64,000 nt of DNA from Euonymus europaeus (GCA_963580455.1 OY756960.1:29819238-29883237), one strand, 5' to 3'; positions 29,501 through 41,699 are shown, counted from the stretch's first letter. Translations and numbers: made by a program. The notes: generated from the letters alone by a model not told the origin.

Positions 29501-30180
29501 TGATGACCAAATACTGTTATCGGATTTAAACCTCAACCAAGGTTCAAATAAGCCGCATGGAGATTTTGAATCTGCAATGACTATGGATAATCGACTGATA
29601 AGGCTAGCTTGGTATTTCTGGAAATGTTTAGTGTTGCCACTTCCTCAGAGAAAAAGAAGCAGCAATTACACCATATATATATATATATATATATAGTAAT
29701 CATTACTTGTTACGGAAACATCTTGAAGTTTTGTGCTCGTGTTTTGATATCATACATGTAACTGTTCACTGTATCATAATGATTACTGTAAATAACTATC
29801 AGCAATAATGCAATGAATTTTTTTGCATAGTATGAACATTTTTCGGGTGATTAAACTTTCGTCATGTTTATAATTCTCAATATTGTTACTTGGAGGAAGG
29901 GTTGCGGCCTAGTTTGGGTCAGCACCGTGGCCGGGAACCTGTCAATACTGGGATCAGTAGTGAAGCTTATATTGTGCGAGCAAGCTCATCGTGCTCCACA
30001 GCTTGCTTACAAATTTTCCTGATCCATCTTAAATTTGGAGTTCCCTTACTCTTATAGTCACTATTATTGGCTTGACTGTCATAAGAGGATAATCACAAAA
30101 GACATCGCAGGTAAGTTCCACAGAAGATCATAAAGCTCTGAGTGTTCAAGGTTTTGTAAGTCTCATAGCCTCATAGACAT
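29501..30180 (+). pseudogene. Decayed tandem copy of the Lsi2-like last exon
   Basis: This segment repeats 28498-29120 of the transporter gene. A 21 nt identity (TGATGACCAAATACTGTTATC) occurs at 28498 and 29501. The 3' part of intron 2 and exon 3 recur from 29696. In the copy, about 50 bp after GGTTGCGGC are missing, the exon has further substitutions and indels, and the reading frame is lost, although GTGGCCGGGAACCTGTCA and TTGACTGTCATAAGAGGATAA are still readable. An (AT)n tract at 29672-29695 and unrelated sequence interrupt the copy near its start. It is a broken partial duplicate, not a gene. Confidence 0.85.
29672..29695. repeat. (AT)n microsatellite
   Basis: An alternating AT tract of about 24 bp at the break in the duplicated Lsi2-like segment. 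Confidence 0.9.
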
Positions 30181-31137
30181 GTAATGTAAATAATTCGAAC
30201 AAGTTATCTATAACTATATACTAAATTTTGATTTAAATGTCAATAAAATTTGCAAATGTTGTTTAGAGATACAAGATCCAACCTAATTTAATTTTGACAT
30301 AGGAAGGCTGAAGCGGAATGTCATACCTATGAAATTTTTCCTAAACCATGGTAGTTTTTATCATTTGTTTATTACACAATGATTTAGGAAAGCATTGCCG
30401 AATATGATTGAAAGTTGTATTGACTTTTTTCAATTAAAATAAGTACGATCTTTTTAAATAGTATTGCAAGATTTTTGTGGTGGGCCTAAAACAGCTGTAT
30501 ATTTTATGTACAACTGATTTCACTCATAATTGGCAAGTTTAGGATATTGGCTGTTAATGATTACGTGCTCAATAAATGATGGGGTGCGATGGATTTAGGC
30601 AACAATGCTGATCCATTCCAAGAGAGCCCTAAACGTGGGACTTTGGGTCAGATAGGAAGGACATCCTATCATGATTCCTGATGAAACAGGAGTTAGCCAG
30701 ATTGGATATCCATGGCAAACGTGGTTGGACTTGACAATACGCTTTCGTACGGGTTATTGGGACCTGATGGATATCCGGGTTCATTAACAAAAGCAAACGA
30801 AGAGTTCACAATTTATACAGTGTTCTAATCATCCCAACGTAAAACATTCTAACATATTCATTCAAAGTTTAAAATTCAAATTTGTGAATTATATTTCTAC
30901 AATTTTAGGATATTTATTGTTGAGATATTTAGCATTTTCCTTTCTACTGTCGAATGTGATGAACAGAAATCGAACGGAAGGCAAGTGAAACAGAGAAAGC
31001 ATTCAGTTCCATTAATTGGTACCGACATACAGTAGTTCATTGTCTTCATAATGAAATTATGAGAAAACATAAATAAATATACATCACACGATCGAAGAAA
31101 ACCTGTTCTTCGCCTCCTTCCCATCCAACAGCGTGCA
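30181..31137. other. Spacer, no gene seen
   Basis: Sequence between the decayed transporter copy and the 3' end of the DUF7733-like gene. Its right part should be the 3' UTR of that minus-strand gene. No repeat or open frame of note. Confidence 0.5.
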
Positions 31138-31890
31138 TCAATCTCTCATCTTAGGGTCTGAGTAGTACCTCTTGAAAGCCTTGGGAAGATAAACAGGCAA
31201 CAAGAACCCAAAGAGGTTGAAGGACCAAAAAGCCAGATTAGCAATGGCAAGAGCCCTCCCAACGTACAGCCTTCTTGCAGATCCTCCGTACTCTTCCTCC
31301 ACCTTTGAAAACTCATTCCTCAACCACTCCAGAATCGCATACATCCTCACTGAATTGTAACACACAGGTACAAAGGCTCTTATCGGTAGCGAAAACTCGC
31401 CTTGAAAAACAAGCCCTTCCATGAATACTTGACTGGCCAACAGAAATACATGTGGGGCTGCTGCCTTGATCCCTTCTTTATCACCCTCAAAGATCCCTTC
31501 AAATATATACCCAATTGGCAGAAGGAGCCCCACTATAGCACTCACAAGCACATATAGACGCAGAACCTTGTTTTTGAAATCGAAAACTGAGCTCTCTCTT
31601 CCAGGTTGAAGAGAAGGGAATGCGACTCTGGACAGGAAATACACGTACACGGTTGAAAGTAGGACAAAAGCAATGTCTTCAAGGCTTACCATTCCACTTG
31701 CAGATAAGACGATCATAACAGCAAGGGCGTTGAGTTGTCGAAAGCTGAGAAAACCAGCTTTGTGCTGGGTTGTAGGAGTTTTGATGCTCTTATGGGACTT
31801 TGCATCGTCATTTTCTACCTTATGCACTTGTTCTTCTTGCTCTTTTGGCAGGCTTATGTCGTTGCATGTTGGACCAACTCCACCAGACAT
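31138..31890 (-). CDS. Plant-specific multi-pass membrane protein (DUF7733-like)
   Basis: An intronless gene of 250 residues. The first ~45 residues are polar and probably cytosolic. Hydrophobic segments follow at about 52-70, 73-92 (ALAVMIVLSASGMVS, IAFVLLSTVYVYFLSRVAF), 108-134 (VLRLYVLVSAIVGLLLPIGY), 145-165 (PHVFLLASQVFMEGLVFQ) and 214-237 (LAIANLAFWSFNLFGFLLPV). Between the last two is a conserved amphipathic stretch with EYGGSARRLYVGRALA, and the protein ends FKRYYSDPKMRD. I recognise this as the plant family I believe is named DUF7733; its function is unknown to me. The start MSGGVGP at 31890 is the first ATG of the frame. Confidence 0.8.
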   Translation of the reverse strand: MSGGVGPTCNDISLPKEQEEQVHKVENDDAKSHKSIKTPTTQHKAGFLSFRQLNALAVMIVLSASGMVSLEDIAFVLLSTVYVYFLSRVAFPSLQPGRESSVFDFKNKVLRLYVLVSAIVGLLLPIGYIFEGIFEGDKEGIKAAAPHVFLLASQVFMEGLVFQGEFSLPIRAFVPVCYNSVRMYAILEWLRNEFSKVEEEYGGSARRLYVGRALAIANLAFWSFNLFGFLLPVYLPKAFKRYYSDPKMRD

Positions 31891-32493
31891 CTTTGCTGCG
31901 TTCTCTTTTTGTTGGTTATTATGCTATGTAATGCGTAGAGACTAAATTAAGAACCGGAGAGAACTGAGTTTAGCTTGGGTTGGCTTTGGTATCTCTCTTT
32001 TGAGTTTTGATACAAAGATGGAAGAGAGTGGAGGAGAGTGGAGTAGAGGATCGATAGAGAAGGTAAAGCATAAGGTGGATATAGTTTACAAGTGGCAGTT
32101 TGTGAGAAGATAAAGGTAAGACGTGGCTTGGTTTTGTGGGAGGGATTTGGTCAACATATGAGATAGCTACTTGCAAGGGTTCAAAATAGAGTCGTTTGGT
32201 TTTTATTTTTTTGATTTATATTCTCTAGAATTTTCATATATTTTTCATATAAATTTTAAATTTATTTCTAACAAAAAAAATCATTAAATTTGTAAAATCG
32301 ATGAACACACAAACATAATTTTAAATTATTTTTTTATGCTTAAATTTCAATTACCACTGGCCATCTCCAAAGAGCATCGTGATTGGGGTTGTCTTAACTT
32401 AGCTAATGAAAGCATTAAAACCCATTATCGGTCCACCTTATTGATGGAACCAACATTTAGAGAGAGCCATGTTTGTAGTTGCTAAAAAATGTC
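31891..32493. other. Upstream region of the DUF7733-like gene
   Basis: It should contain the promoter and leader of the minus-strand membrane-protein gene and ends at the poly(A) end of the nested LINE. The 5' part is purine-rich (GGAAGAGAGTGGAGGAGAG), a pyrimidine-rich leader on the gene's strand. Nothing else stands out. Confidence 0.4.
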
Positions 32494-32601
32494 TTTTTTT
32501 TTTTGAAATAGGGGGATAAAATCCCGATGATCATTTCATTCATCAAGAAGTGACACCTAGCACTTTTAACAAGTTAAAAGTCTGGGATTTACACATGTTT
32601 A

Positions 32602-32620
32602 GCCTCTGTTTGGTTGGGAG
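32602..32620 (+). repeat. Harbinger left terminal inverted repeat
   Basis: GCCTCTGTTTGGTTGGGAG, preceded by TTA. It is identical to the complement of 36908-36926. Confidence 0.95.
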
Positions 32621-32930
32621 GGTAAATAAGTTGGTGTATGAAGCTGTAAAAATAAGCTACTTTACGCTAGAGTATAAAGCTGTGTAAATAAGCTACTTTA
32701 CGCTGAATATGTGTTTGGTGGTGCTAATTTGTTAATAGAGTAAAAATTGTAAAATTACCACTAAGGGCTTTTGAAGTAGTTTAATAAGAAAAACAAAACA
32801 ATCACATATAACATAAAAACATAACAACATAAAAACATAATAATCATGTCATATTTTAAGTTCTCACACAAACTTGAAAATAAAATGAAAATATTGGTGT
32901 TTCGTACATATTAAACTTTCCAACCAACAC

Positions 32931-34176
32931 CTAATTAGTCATACTACGTAATTGGTTTGCAATTCGATCCCTAATAATGCCCATGTCGCCATCATCAGTC
33001 AACCCAACACCACCATCTAGAGAAGTCCCTGCGACATCAATTGAGGAACTGTCCACATCATCTAGCTCATTCTCAAACTCTTCGGTACTTGCAGTCCTCA
33101 TTCGAATGTAGTTATGCAGACCGAAACATGCTGCCACAATGTTTACCTGTGTCTTGTATGGATAAGGCGGCATAATATTTAATATCTTCCACCTTCTTTT
33201 GGTTACTCCGAATGTCCTTTCAATGACATTACGGAGGGACGAGTGCTTATGGTTGAAGATTTCACGTGGGCCACTTGCGCGTCGCCCATTCATCCAATCT
33301 GGCAGATGATACCGGTCGCCCTTATAAGGTGCGAGATAGCCAGTCCTGTTGGCATAACCCGCATCCACCAAATAATATTTCCCTGCTTAAAAAAAATCAC
33401 ATTAAATTAAAATTCCATAGATTGCATACAAATTAAAATTCAAGCACACCTGGAGGTGGATGGGGAAAGTTGAAATTTGCTTTATTTTGAACATACTGCA
33501 GTACCCTCGCATCATGGGCCGAACCCTCAAATCCAGGTGCTACAAATATATATACCATGTCAAAATCACACGCCGCCACAACATTCTGAGATGTCATTCC
33601 TTTTCTGTTGAAGAATGGCAACTGTTGACTCCGTGGAATAGCAGCATGCACATGGGTTCCATCAATAGCACCAATAGCATTTTTGAAAGGTCGCAGCTCG
33701 GGTGTAGCCCTAATTTTTGTAGGAATTTCATTAAACTGGTTCTCTCTCGGCTTTATAACATCGATAGCCATTTCATATACAGAGCCCAACACCTGGTTGA
33801 ACAAACGACTAACTGTCTCACCTGAGTGCTGAAAGATTTCCTGAACTAGCCTGTTTGATGCCCCTTGGCCAATAGTGAACAGAAACATAGCTACCATCTC
33901 TGGAATTTGGATGTTCCCAGATGCACGAAGCATGTACTTGTTAACCAAATCAGAACAAAGTGCTTCAAAAATGTCAATCCGCATCCTAAAATTCTCGTAG
34001 CATCTTATAGGGTGGCCTCTCAGAACCTCTGCCACGTATTGAGCACCTTGTAAACTTGAAGTTCTACATGGGACACGTTCTATTAATAAACTCCTTGGAT
34101 TCATATTCACCATATAATAGGCAGCTAATCCCATCATCATAATAGTCTCATAATCGTACTCATTATAATCCTCCAT
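32931..34176 (-). CDS. PIF/Harbinger DDE transposase (HARBI1-like nuclease)
   Basis: Catalyses excision and insertion of the surrounding element. Two exons, 33450-34176 and 32931-33382, join at a GT-AG intron within HPPP|GKYYLVDAGYANR to give 392 residues. An N-terminal helix-turn-helix-like region (TIGQGASNRLVQEIFQHSGE) precedes the nuclease. Acid positions of the DDE_Tnp_4 fold are visible: AIDGTHVHA, then APGFEGSAHDARVL, and RNVIERTFGVTKRRWKIL for the Glu. The frame is open throughout. The ATG at 34176 (MEDYNEYDY) follows a TTTGCAG that could be a leader-intron acceptor; an upstream in-frame ATG lies at 34200. I infer it works with the Myb-like partner encoded next to it. Confidence 0.92.
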
Positions 34177-34357
34177 AACTGCAAATTCAATAAAACACAT
34201 TTACTCAATTTATGTAATCAAAATCCATATTACTAAAATCAAGTCATACAAATGCATAAAAAAAATAAAGTGACAAACATATAAGCAAGTTCAAAAGTCT
34301 ACATAGTTCATAATAATGCAAGAAAAAGTAATAAAGTGCTTAAAATAAATAGACATC

Positions 34358-35447
34358 TCATATGCGACCAAATGGTGAGCCATATTTTTCAGCAAACATG
34401 CTCTGTATGAAGCCCACCCTCTTAGCCGGTTGCATCGTAGCAAAACATTTTCTATCATGTTGGTCCTTCATCATCTTCATTCCAAAGAAGTACAACTCAT
34501 CATTGATCTCATTTCTAGCAGACATGTCATGGAGGATAGTCAAGGCATCATCAGATTGCACTTCATCAGATATACCAGTACTCAAGGAAGGACTATCAGT
34601 AGGTGCTTTGAAAGCGACATGCTCAAAAGCACTCACTAACCTGGTTGTCAGAATATGGTTATCATTCACTAGCTGTGCAGCAGTCTTTCTCTTTTTGGAG
34701 TTACCTTCCTTTGATACGGATGACACTGTAGGAGCTGTGCTCACACTCTTTCTCGTAGGTGATGCAGCAGTAGTTGTATCTTGTTCACAGTCAAGGTGGA
34801 TTGTGCTTGGAACGTACTCCTCACCCTCATCGAACCAATCGGTATTTGAAGCATGGTTAAGCACCGGGTTCAGAATTGGATTATGCCCACTTGACGGTGC
34901 AACACAAAAATTGCCAGTAGCAACTCCACCACCAAAACAAAAATCCAGCTGAAATCTGTATCGAAATCCCCATTTTTTGAACTTGGCATATTCTTTATTC
35001 TCCTACAATAACAATAGACAGATGTATTAGACATGTGTATTAGACTAGACATGTGTATTAGGCATATGTATTAGACATGTAAAACAATAGAGTCTATACC
35101 TGAATTTTGAGCTCCCACCATTCATCATCCATGATAACCCTATGAGTTGAGTAGTCCCACCCCAAACCCGTCTCGCTCCCAACCATTCTGTTCCACAACT
35201 GCCACTCCTTCCTCAATTGATCCCATTTGTTTTTCAATGCTTGCTTCGTGAATAGAAGACCCGTACTTGCTTTGAATTTTGATACAATACCCTCCCACTC
35301 AAATTTAGTAACTGGAGCCCCTGGTAGCCTAACAATGGATTTCAAACTCTCCTCACAAATATCAACCAACGCATCAATTGTCTTCGTCTCCCATTTTGTT
35401 TTATCCACTTCGGGTTGACTCATAACATCCTTACCCCTCTTCGACAT
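34358..35447 (-). CDS. Harbinger accessory protein with Myb/SANT-like (trihelix) domain
   Basis: The DNA-binding partner of the transposase. Two exons, 35100-35447 and 34358-35002, give 330 residues. The N-terminal ~125 residues form a Myb_DNA-bind_3-type domain: WETKTIDALVDICEESLKS, FTKQALKNKWDQLRKEWQLW, DEWWELKIQENKEYAKFKKWG. The Trp/Phe spacing is that of trihelix domains. The middle is acidic and Ser/Thr-rich with a basic patch KKRKT that may be a nuclear signal. The C-terminal end includes DELYFFGMKMMKDQHDRKCF, a helical segment common to these proteins. By analogy to PIF/Pong ORF1 it binds element ends and recruits the transposase. Confidence 0.88.
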
Positions 35448-36907
35448 ATTCTTTAGGAAATATTATGATGTGCCCAATCAAAAACAAATATATTTAAGAA
35501 ACACAAACACTGATTTACTATGTTAGTCGAAGGAGACACAAGTCACAGGGAATGTTTATGATTTAGGTGACATGAAAGCAGGACATAACAAGGGGGACTG
35601 AGATATGAATGATGCCCAACAACAAGCACCATCAATATGTTGCACTGCATCCAAAACAATATTCTCTTTTCCTTCTTTTCTTTTCCAGGACTAGCATGTC
35701 ATGCTTTCAATAATGGTTTATCATCATCACATGAAAGATAATCAAACAAAACCTCCAGGTTACTTTATTAAAATTACACACACATACACATTTAGCTTCA
35801 GTCATGCATTAGAAGACCAAGAATTAAACTTCTCGAAATTGTCATAATATTTGATATTTAAATGTAAACACAAGTTACTCCTAAGTCCTAATAAACCGAG
35901 TGTTATACACATTTACTTTATCAAGCATTTGACTTATGAGATGCAATATGAGACTTCGGAAAGAAAGATTTTTTGAACAATCAATAAGGTTAGCAGCAGA
36001 AGTTTCAAAGAACCAATTTGTTCAATGTCAGGATGTTCCACCACGGAAGTAACAAAGACAGCTTCACTAAATATTTATCTGTATGGAGAAGGAAAATAAT
36101 AAGATTCCCAGGGAGGATGAGATCGATTTTTAAGAAGAAATTAATTCTCGTTATCTACATTCATAAAAGTAAGGAAGAGTATCTATGATAAGAACAATCA
36201 AGATTTCCACCAAACACAGGGAATGTTTTTGATTTAGGTGAAAAGAGTTCTCGAAGTCATATCAGACAATTCTTGCAAAACCACCATGATATCCTTATCC
36301 ACTACAATGCCCAGTTCCCAAAATAAAAGGTCAGTTTTCACTAAATTGGAGATACCACATATATTTGTTCAGATTCCATGATAAAATCCGTAGTTCAACA
36401 GTATCGGACTGAACTTCATGTCCCAGTTCTAGCTAGCTATTCTTAAACAAACCCACATCAAATTAATCAATATATAGATCACAGAAACCATGAAATTAGT
36501 AACAACATACCTTGAAGAATCGGTGATTATTGCCAAATAAAGAACGAGGGAGAAGTCGAGACGCGACCTGTCGTCACTTTCATCAAAAAAGCAAAACCAG
36601 AGTGAATAATCTCCCAAAGTCAGATTTGTGGGCAAAGGAAGGAAAAAACAAAAAACCAAAACAACATACCTTGCTCGATCTGGAAGCTTTGGGCGATCTG
36701 AAGCTTTGGGCAATAAGGGTTCGCGAAATTGATGAGAAGAGAGAGAAGGGTATTTTGTGGAAATATGAAGAGCGGGGAGAAAAGAAGCTGGTCCAAGGAG
36801 CTTTTTTTTACGGGACGGAATGCGTTAGCTTACGAAGCTGGCGTATTTTGATGTTTGGTTAGTTGAGCCTTAGTTAGCTACATACTCCAGCTTATGACGC
36901 TTATAGA

Positions 36908-36926
36908 CTCCCAACCAAACAGAGGC
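36908..36926 (-). repeat. Harbinger right terminal inverted repeat
   Basis: Reads GCCTCTGTTTGGTTGGGAG on the minus strand and is followed on the plus strand by TTA. It matches the left end at all 19 positions. Confidence 0.95.
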
Positions 36927-36962
36927 TTAATATAAAACATGAAATACAAAGAAATAAGAAGA

Positions 36963-39900
36963 TCAAAGGTCTCCCTCATCTTCTCTATCAAAACTACCCA
37001 TATACTGCAGATTTGAAGACTGTTCATGGTCAACATGAATCGCATTTATAGAAACAGCCGGAAGAACATCAGTCCAAGCATGTGATCCTCCTACTGCAGC
37101 AACAAATTTGGCTATACTATGCGCAGCTTCATTAGCAGATCGTGGAATATATCTCACCATTGAGAAGCCAAAGACTGATAACAGTGCTTGAATCTCTTCA
37201 ATCAATCCTCCCCAAATAGCTAAGTTCTCCTTTTGTTGCTGAATTGCCTTAACAATTACTAGCGAGTCCCCCTCTAATTCAATCTGGGAAAAACTCATGG
37301 CAGAGCCTAATTTCAAAGCTTCAATTGCACCCATTGCCTCAGCTATAGTAGGATCCAAGATAATTCCTCTACTCGTAGCAGTGGCACATATAAAATTTCC
37401 TGACCAATCTCGGATTATACAACCAAATCCAGTGTTACCAGTAGACACATTAATAGATGCATCCCAATTTATCTTCATAAAATATGGCTGAGGTCGTTTC
37501 CATTTTTGAGGGTAAATGTTACTCGACAAATCCTCTATGCCATGAAGGACCGAAGTAGTACATTCATAATACTGCTTGGATTGAAGAGTGGCTTGATCTA
37601 CTATTTCTTTGGGATGTAGAAGGTTCCCGCCATGAATAACTGTGTTCCTTCGAGCCCAAATAGCTCTAAATTGAGCCGCTAGAATAGCCAACTCTTGTTG
37701 TTCGAGATTCTTGGTAATATGAACCCATAATGCAGAGAAGTCAAAGAAAATGTTAGATAATTTCTGCACTCGAGTGGAGCTTGAACCATGAACATCCATT
37801 GACGCCGGACATTCCTATAGCACATGCATAGTATCCTCAGCCTGAGATAAACATATTGGACACAACTCATCATCCCTTAGGCCCCTTCTTTTAAGATTAG
37901 AATAAGTAGGCAAACAATTGTTAATTGCTCTCCACACAAATATTTTAGTTGCAGGAGGAACAAATAAGTTCCAAATTGATTCCCAAAGATGTTCCATGAA
38001 TTGTGTATTAGAAGCACTCGGCTGTGACATGTTTTGAACCTCCACCTCCTTATGATAACCACTTCTAACAGAGTAGACACCATTTTTGGTTCCATTCCAA
38101 ACTAGAGTATCATTTCCTCGACTAAAGGACACAGGGGTACGCAATATAGCCTCTGCTATATCTACTGAGAAGTGGTTTCTAATAAAATCAGAACGCCACC
38201 AATTAGTAGAAAGATCAATCAAAGTGGAGACTTTTGCATCCTCTGGACAGCCAAGAATATCAAAATCAGCCCTATGCTTGAGCGAAAAAGGGAGCCACTT
38301 ATCCTTCCAAAGATGAACTGTATTGCCATTTGCAATCCGCCATTGAAGACCTGCATGTAATAGGCTACGAGATGAATGGATGCTTCTCCAAATAAAGGAA
38401 GATGAAGTCCCACGGCTTGCTTCCATAAAAGATTGATCCCGAAAATACTTAGCCTTTAACATTCTAGCCACAAAGGAAGATGGATTCTTCAAGATTCTCC
38501 ATCCTTGCTTGGCTAACAATGATCCATTAAAAGCTGCGAAATCCCGGAATCCTAATCCACCTTTAGACTTAGGAAGACACACCTTCCGCCAAGATAGCCA
38601 AGCCATGCCTTTGTTACTCTTTCCCGAACTCCAGAAAAATTGCCTAATAACTCTGTTAAGCTCCTTACAAATTGCCTTTGGAAATAGAAAATCCTGCATT
38701 CCATAAGTGGGTATTGCCTGCAGTACAGATTTTATTAAAACCATTCTCCCCGCATATGAAAGAAATCGGTTAGACCAATTCTGAATTTTTTGTTGAACTT
38801 TATCAACCACAAATCGAAGGGCATTTGTTTTGGAACGACCAATCATTGGAGGAAGACCCAAATATTTGTCAAAGGAATTGGTTTCAGCAGCTCCGATAGA
38901 AGACAATAAATCAGTCCTTAACAAATCCGGAGTATGCCGGCTAAAGCAGATTGCAGTCTTACCTGCATTGATTTTCTGGCCTGAACATCTTTCATAAGAA
39001 TCCAATATGAGTTTAATAGTAGCCCATTCGGTCTGATCCGCTTTGCAAAAGATAAGACTATCATCTGCAAAAAATAAATGAGAAACAGAAATCCGACCTC
39101 CACCAAATGGAACACCCGTAATTAACCTTGAATCCACTGCCTTCTCTATATTTCGGCTTAGAATGTCCGCACATAGAACAAATAATAGGGGTGATAATGG
39201 ATCTCCCTGGCGTAAGCCTCTCCGTGGAAATATTGTATCAGTTTTTGTATCATTGACGATAATTGAATACGTAACTGTCGTCACACATTGCATTATCCTG
39301 TTTGTCCAACATGAATTGAAGCCAAAATTAATCAACACCTTCTCCAAAAAAGCCCACTCCATACGATCATATGCCTTGCTCATGTCTAATTTAAGCGCCA
39401 TAAAATTGGTACGAGTCTTCTGTTTTGTAGCCATTGTATGCAAAGCCTCATAAGCTACAATAATGTTATCTGTAATCAAACGGCCTTGGATAAATCCCGA
39501 TTGATTCTCCCTCACGACATATGGTAAAACAACTTTCAAGCGATTTGCCAAAACCTTTGCAATAATTTTATAGGCCACATTGCAGAGGCTAATTGGACGA
39601 AATTGAGAAACCAAAGTAGGATTAGGTCCTTTAGGAATGAGAGCAATCAAGGTTCTATTTAAATCCTCATTTATCACACCAGTGGACAGAAAATCTTGAA
39701 CCATAGCCAGTAGATCAGAACCCACAATTTGCCAATGTTGCTGGAAAAATCCGGAAGAGAAACCATCAATACCAGGGGCTTTATTTTGATCAATATTTTG
39801 GAGAGCATTCCACACCTCTTCCAATGTACATGGACGGCAAAGTTCGTGATTCATAGCATCTGTAACTCTCACAACAGGCTCCAACATAAAAGAATCTGAA

Positions 39901-41149
39901 CCACCATCATAGCTTGATGAAAATAAATCATCAAAATAATGGAAAAAAGATTGTTTTATATCCCATGAGGAAGAAAATTGATGACCTGCCAAGTCTGTAA
40001 CTCGAGATATTAGATTTCGTTTTCTCCGTTGACGAATTTGACTATGGAAGAACTTTGAATTATGATCCCCAGCTTTCAACCATGCTACCTTTGACTGCTG
40101 CTTTAGAAGGGCTTCATCAGTATCCCTAATCCGAGCAAGATTGCACCGTAAATGTGCCATATAATCTTGATTTATTGCATGCTCACTGGATTTAACAATA
40201 TCAATCTCTTGTTGAATACGATCTTCCTCAGCATGCTTTAATTTCCGACATCGAAAATGCCAAGTTTGCAAAGAGGATGAACAACGTCTTAGTTTTTCAA
40301 CTAAAGAGTGACTTGATTGCATCCCCATATCTGAGCTCTGAATAGATTGCCAAGTTGTCGAAACCAAAGTCTTGCACTCATCCTGAACACCCCAGCCATT
40401 AACATATTGAAACCGCTTTGGATTGCGAGAATGAAGACAATTAACTTTAGACCATGAAAGACATAAGCAACAATGATCGGAACTTATCGTGTTCAAAACC
40501 ATAACTTCGTGAGAAATAAACTCAGATAGCCATTCTTGATTTGCAACAGCTCGATCAAGACGTTCTTTAATAAAATCATCGTGTCGGCGCCTGCGATTAC
40601 TCCAAGTAAATTTTTGACCTTTCCAACCCAAGTCAAGTAAACCCACAGCTGCAAGTGCTCCATTAAATTTGCACATAAGTGGATCAAGATTATCTCTCCC
40701 CCCACCTTCTCAGAATAATTTGAGATGGCATTGAAGTCTTCAAAACAAACCCAACTTTTTCCATCAGCAGGTTGGAGAGCCCTTAACAGTTCCCATGAAG
40801 CTTCACGCTTAGACAATTGTGGATCCCCATAGAATCCCGTAATATAACATGCAGACTCCACATCTCCTCCATGTATTAGTGCATGAATATGATGTTGTGA
40901 GTAAGAAAGAACTTCAACATGCAAAGAGTCCATCCAGAATAACATAAGACCCCCTCGAGCACCCACTGAATTCACCGTAAAGACACTAGAGAACCCAACA
41001 CGACATCGAACACGTTCCGCCAACACTGAATCACCTTTTGTCTCACTCAAGAAACAAATGGGGGGAGACTTTTTTCGCACCAAAAGGTGGAATTCCTGAA
41101 TCGTTCGAGGGTTCCCAAGCCCTCGACAATTCCAAGCTAATATTTTCAT
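36963..41149 (-). pseudogene. LINE ORF2: endonuclease, reverse transcriptase, RNase H (two lesions)
   Basis: The polyprotein copies LINE RNA into the genome. It starts MKILAWNCRGLGNPRTI at 41149 (apurinic endonuclease domain). The reverse transcriptase core follows with FRPISLCNVAYKIIAKVLAN, RQGDPLSPLLF and the catalytic FADD (HLFFADDSLIFCKA). Then come a zinc-binding zf-RVT region (CPICLSQAEDTMH) and an RNase H domain with NWDAS, AEAMGAIEAL and LEGDS. Two lesions are visible. A one-base loss in a run of six G (C-run at 40698-40703 on the plus strand) shifts the frame between endonuclease and RT. A TAG stop at 37815-37817 sits where a Trp codon is expected, between HVL and ECPAS, within the zf-RVT domain. 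The frame continues intact beyond it. Confidence 0.92.
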
Positions 41150-41153
41150 AATG

Positions 41154-41699
41154 TCAGGCAGGGCTGAACATCAGCCTCTGCCTCAAAATCACCAACTGTG
41201 ATATCATCTTCCACAAATGATTTTGTTTTTTTTTTCCACCGCATTCATCATCATCAGCTTGTATCTCCGCCGTTCGTTTCCCCAAAGGACTTGACAACAA
41301 CAACAACTGAGACCCAACAACCGGTGCAAATTTATTCCGTGCACGTTTTTTATATCTTCGCAATGAAAGTTGATCCTCCACCTGCATAGGGGATGTTTCA
41401 TCGTCAGACCCAAGTGGGAAAGAAACAACATTTGTTTCGTGAATAACCTCTTGACCTTTGTCTTGTTGAATAGTCACTGTTCCAACAAAAAAGCTTTTAT
41501 CCACGTCATTATTATGCCCAATAACTCTCTCATTAAATTCAAGGATTGTATCTGCAGAACTCTTTGAAACGTTGGGTGGGATCTCTGAGGCCTCCTTCAA
41601 TACCATAGCTACTCCATTTACTGCCATAACTTCTCCATTTACTGTCGTTGGGATTTCTGAGATCTCATTCAATATCATAACTACTCCATTTACTGCCAT
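41154..41699 (-). pseudogene. LINE ORF1 remnant
   Basis: An open frame of 181 codons ending 5 bp before the ORF2 start. Its C-terminal half is basic, with LRRYKKRARNKF and GKRTAEI...GGKKKQ, as in the tail of plant LINE ORF1 proteins, which coat LINE RNA. The N-terminal half is an imperfect repeat (VNGVVMILNEISEIP / VNGVAMVLKEASEIP) matching the 72 bp DNA repeat. The zinc knuckle and RNA-binding domain expected upstream are absent, so the element is probably 5'-truncated. Confidence 0.6.

Larger units (their letters stand above)
32602..36926 (-). mobile_element. PIF/Harbinger transposon, both genes open
   Basis: A 4,325 bp element bounded by perfect 19 bp terminal inverted repeats (GCCTCTGTTTGGTTGGGAG at 32602-32620 and its complement at 36908-36926) and TTA target duplications (32599-32601 and 36927-36929). 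Subterminal repeats AATAAGCTACTTTACGCT occur twice near 32653-32704. It encodes a Myb/trihelix DNA-binding protein (34358-35447) and a DDE transposase (32931-34176), both on the minus strand in the usual PIF/Pong order. Both read through without stops after one intron each. It sits inside the 3' UTR of the LINE, so it is the younger insertion. All visible parts of an autonomous element are present. Confidence 0.95.

Noticed and set aside
29364..29696. 110-codon frame downstream of the Lsi2-like gene
   Set aside because: It runs into the AT microsatellite and overlaps the decayed duplicate; the translation has no domain.
36963..41149. LTR retrotransposon or viral polymerase
   Set aside because: No LTRs, protease or integrase. 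The domain order endonuclease-RT-RNase H, an A-tail and the ORF2 start MKILAWNCRGL identify an L1-type LINE.
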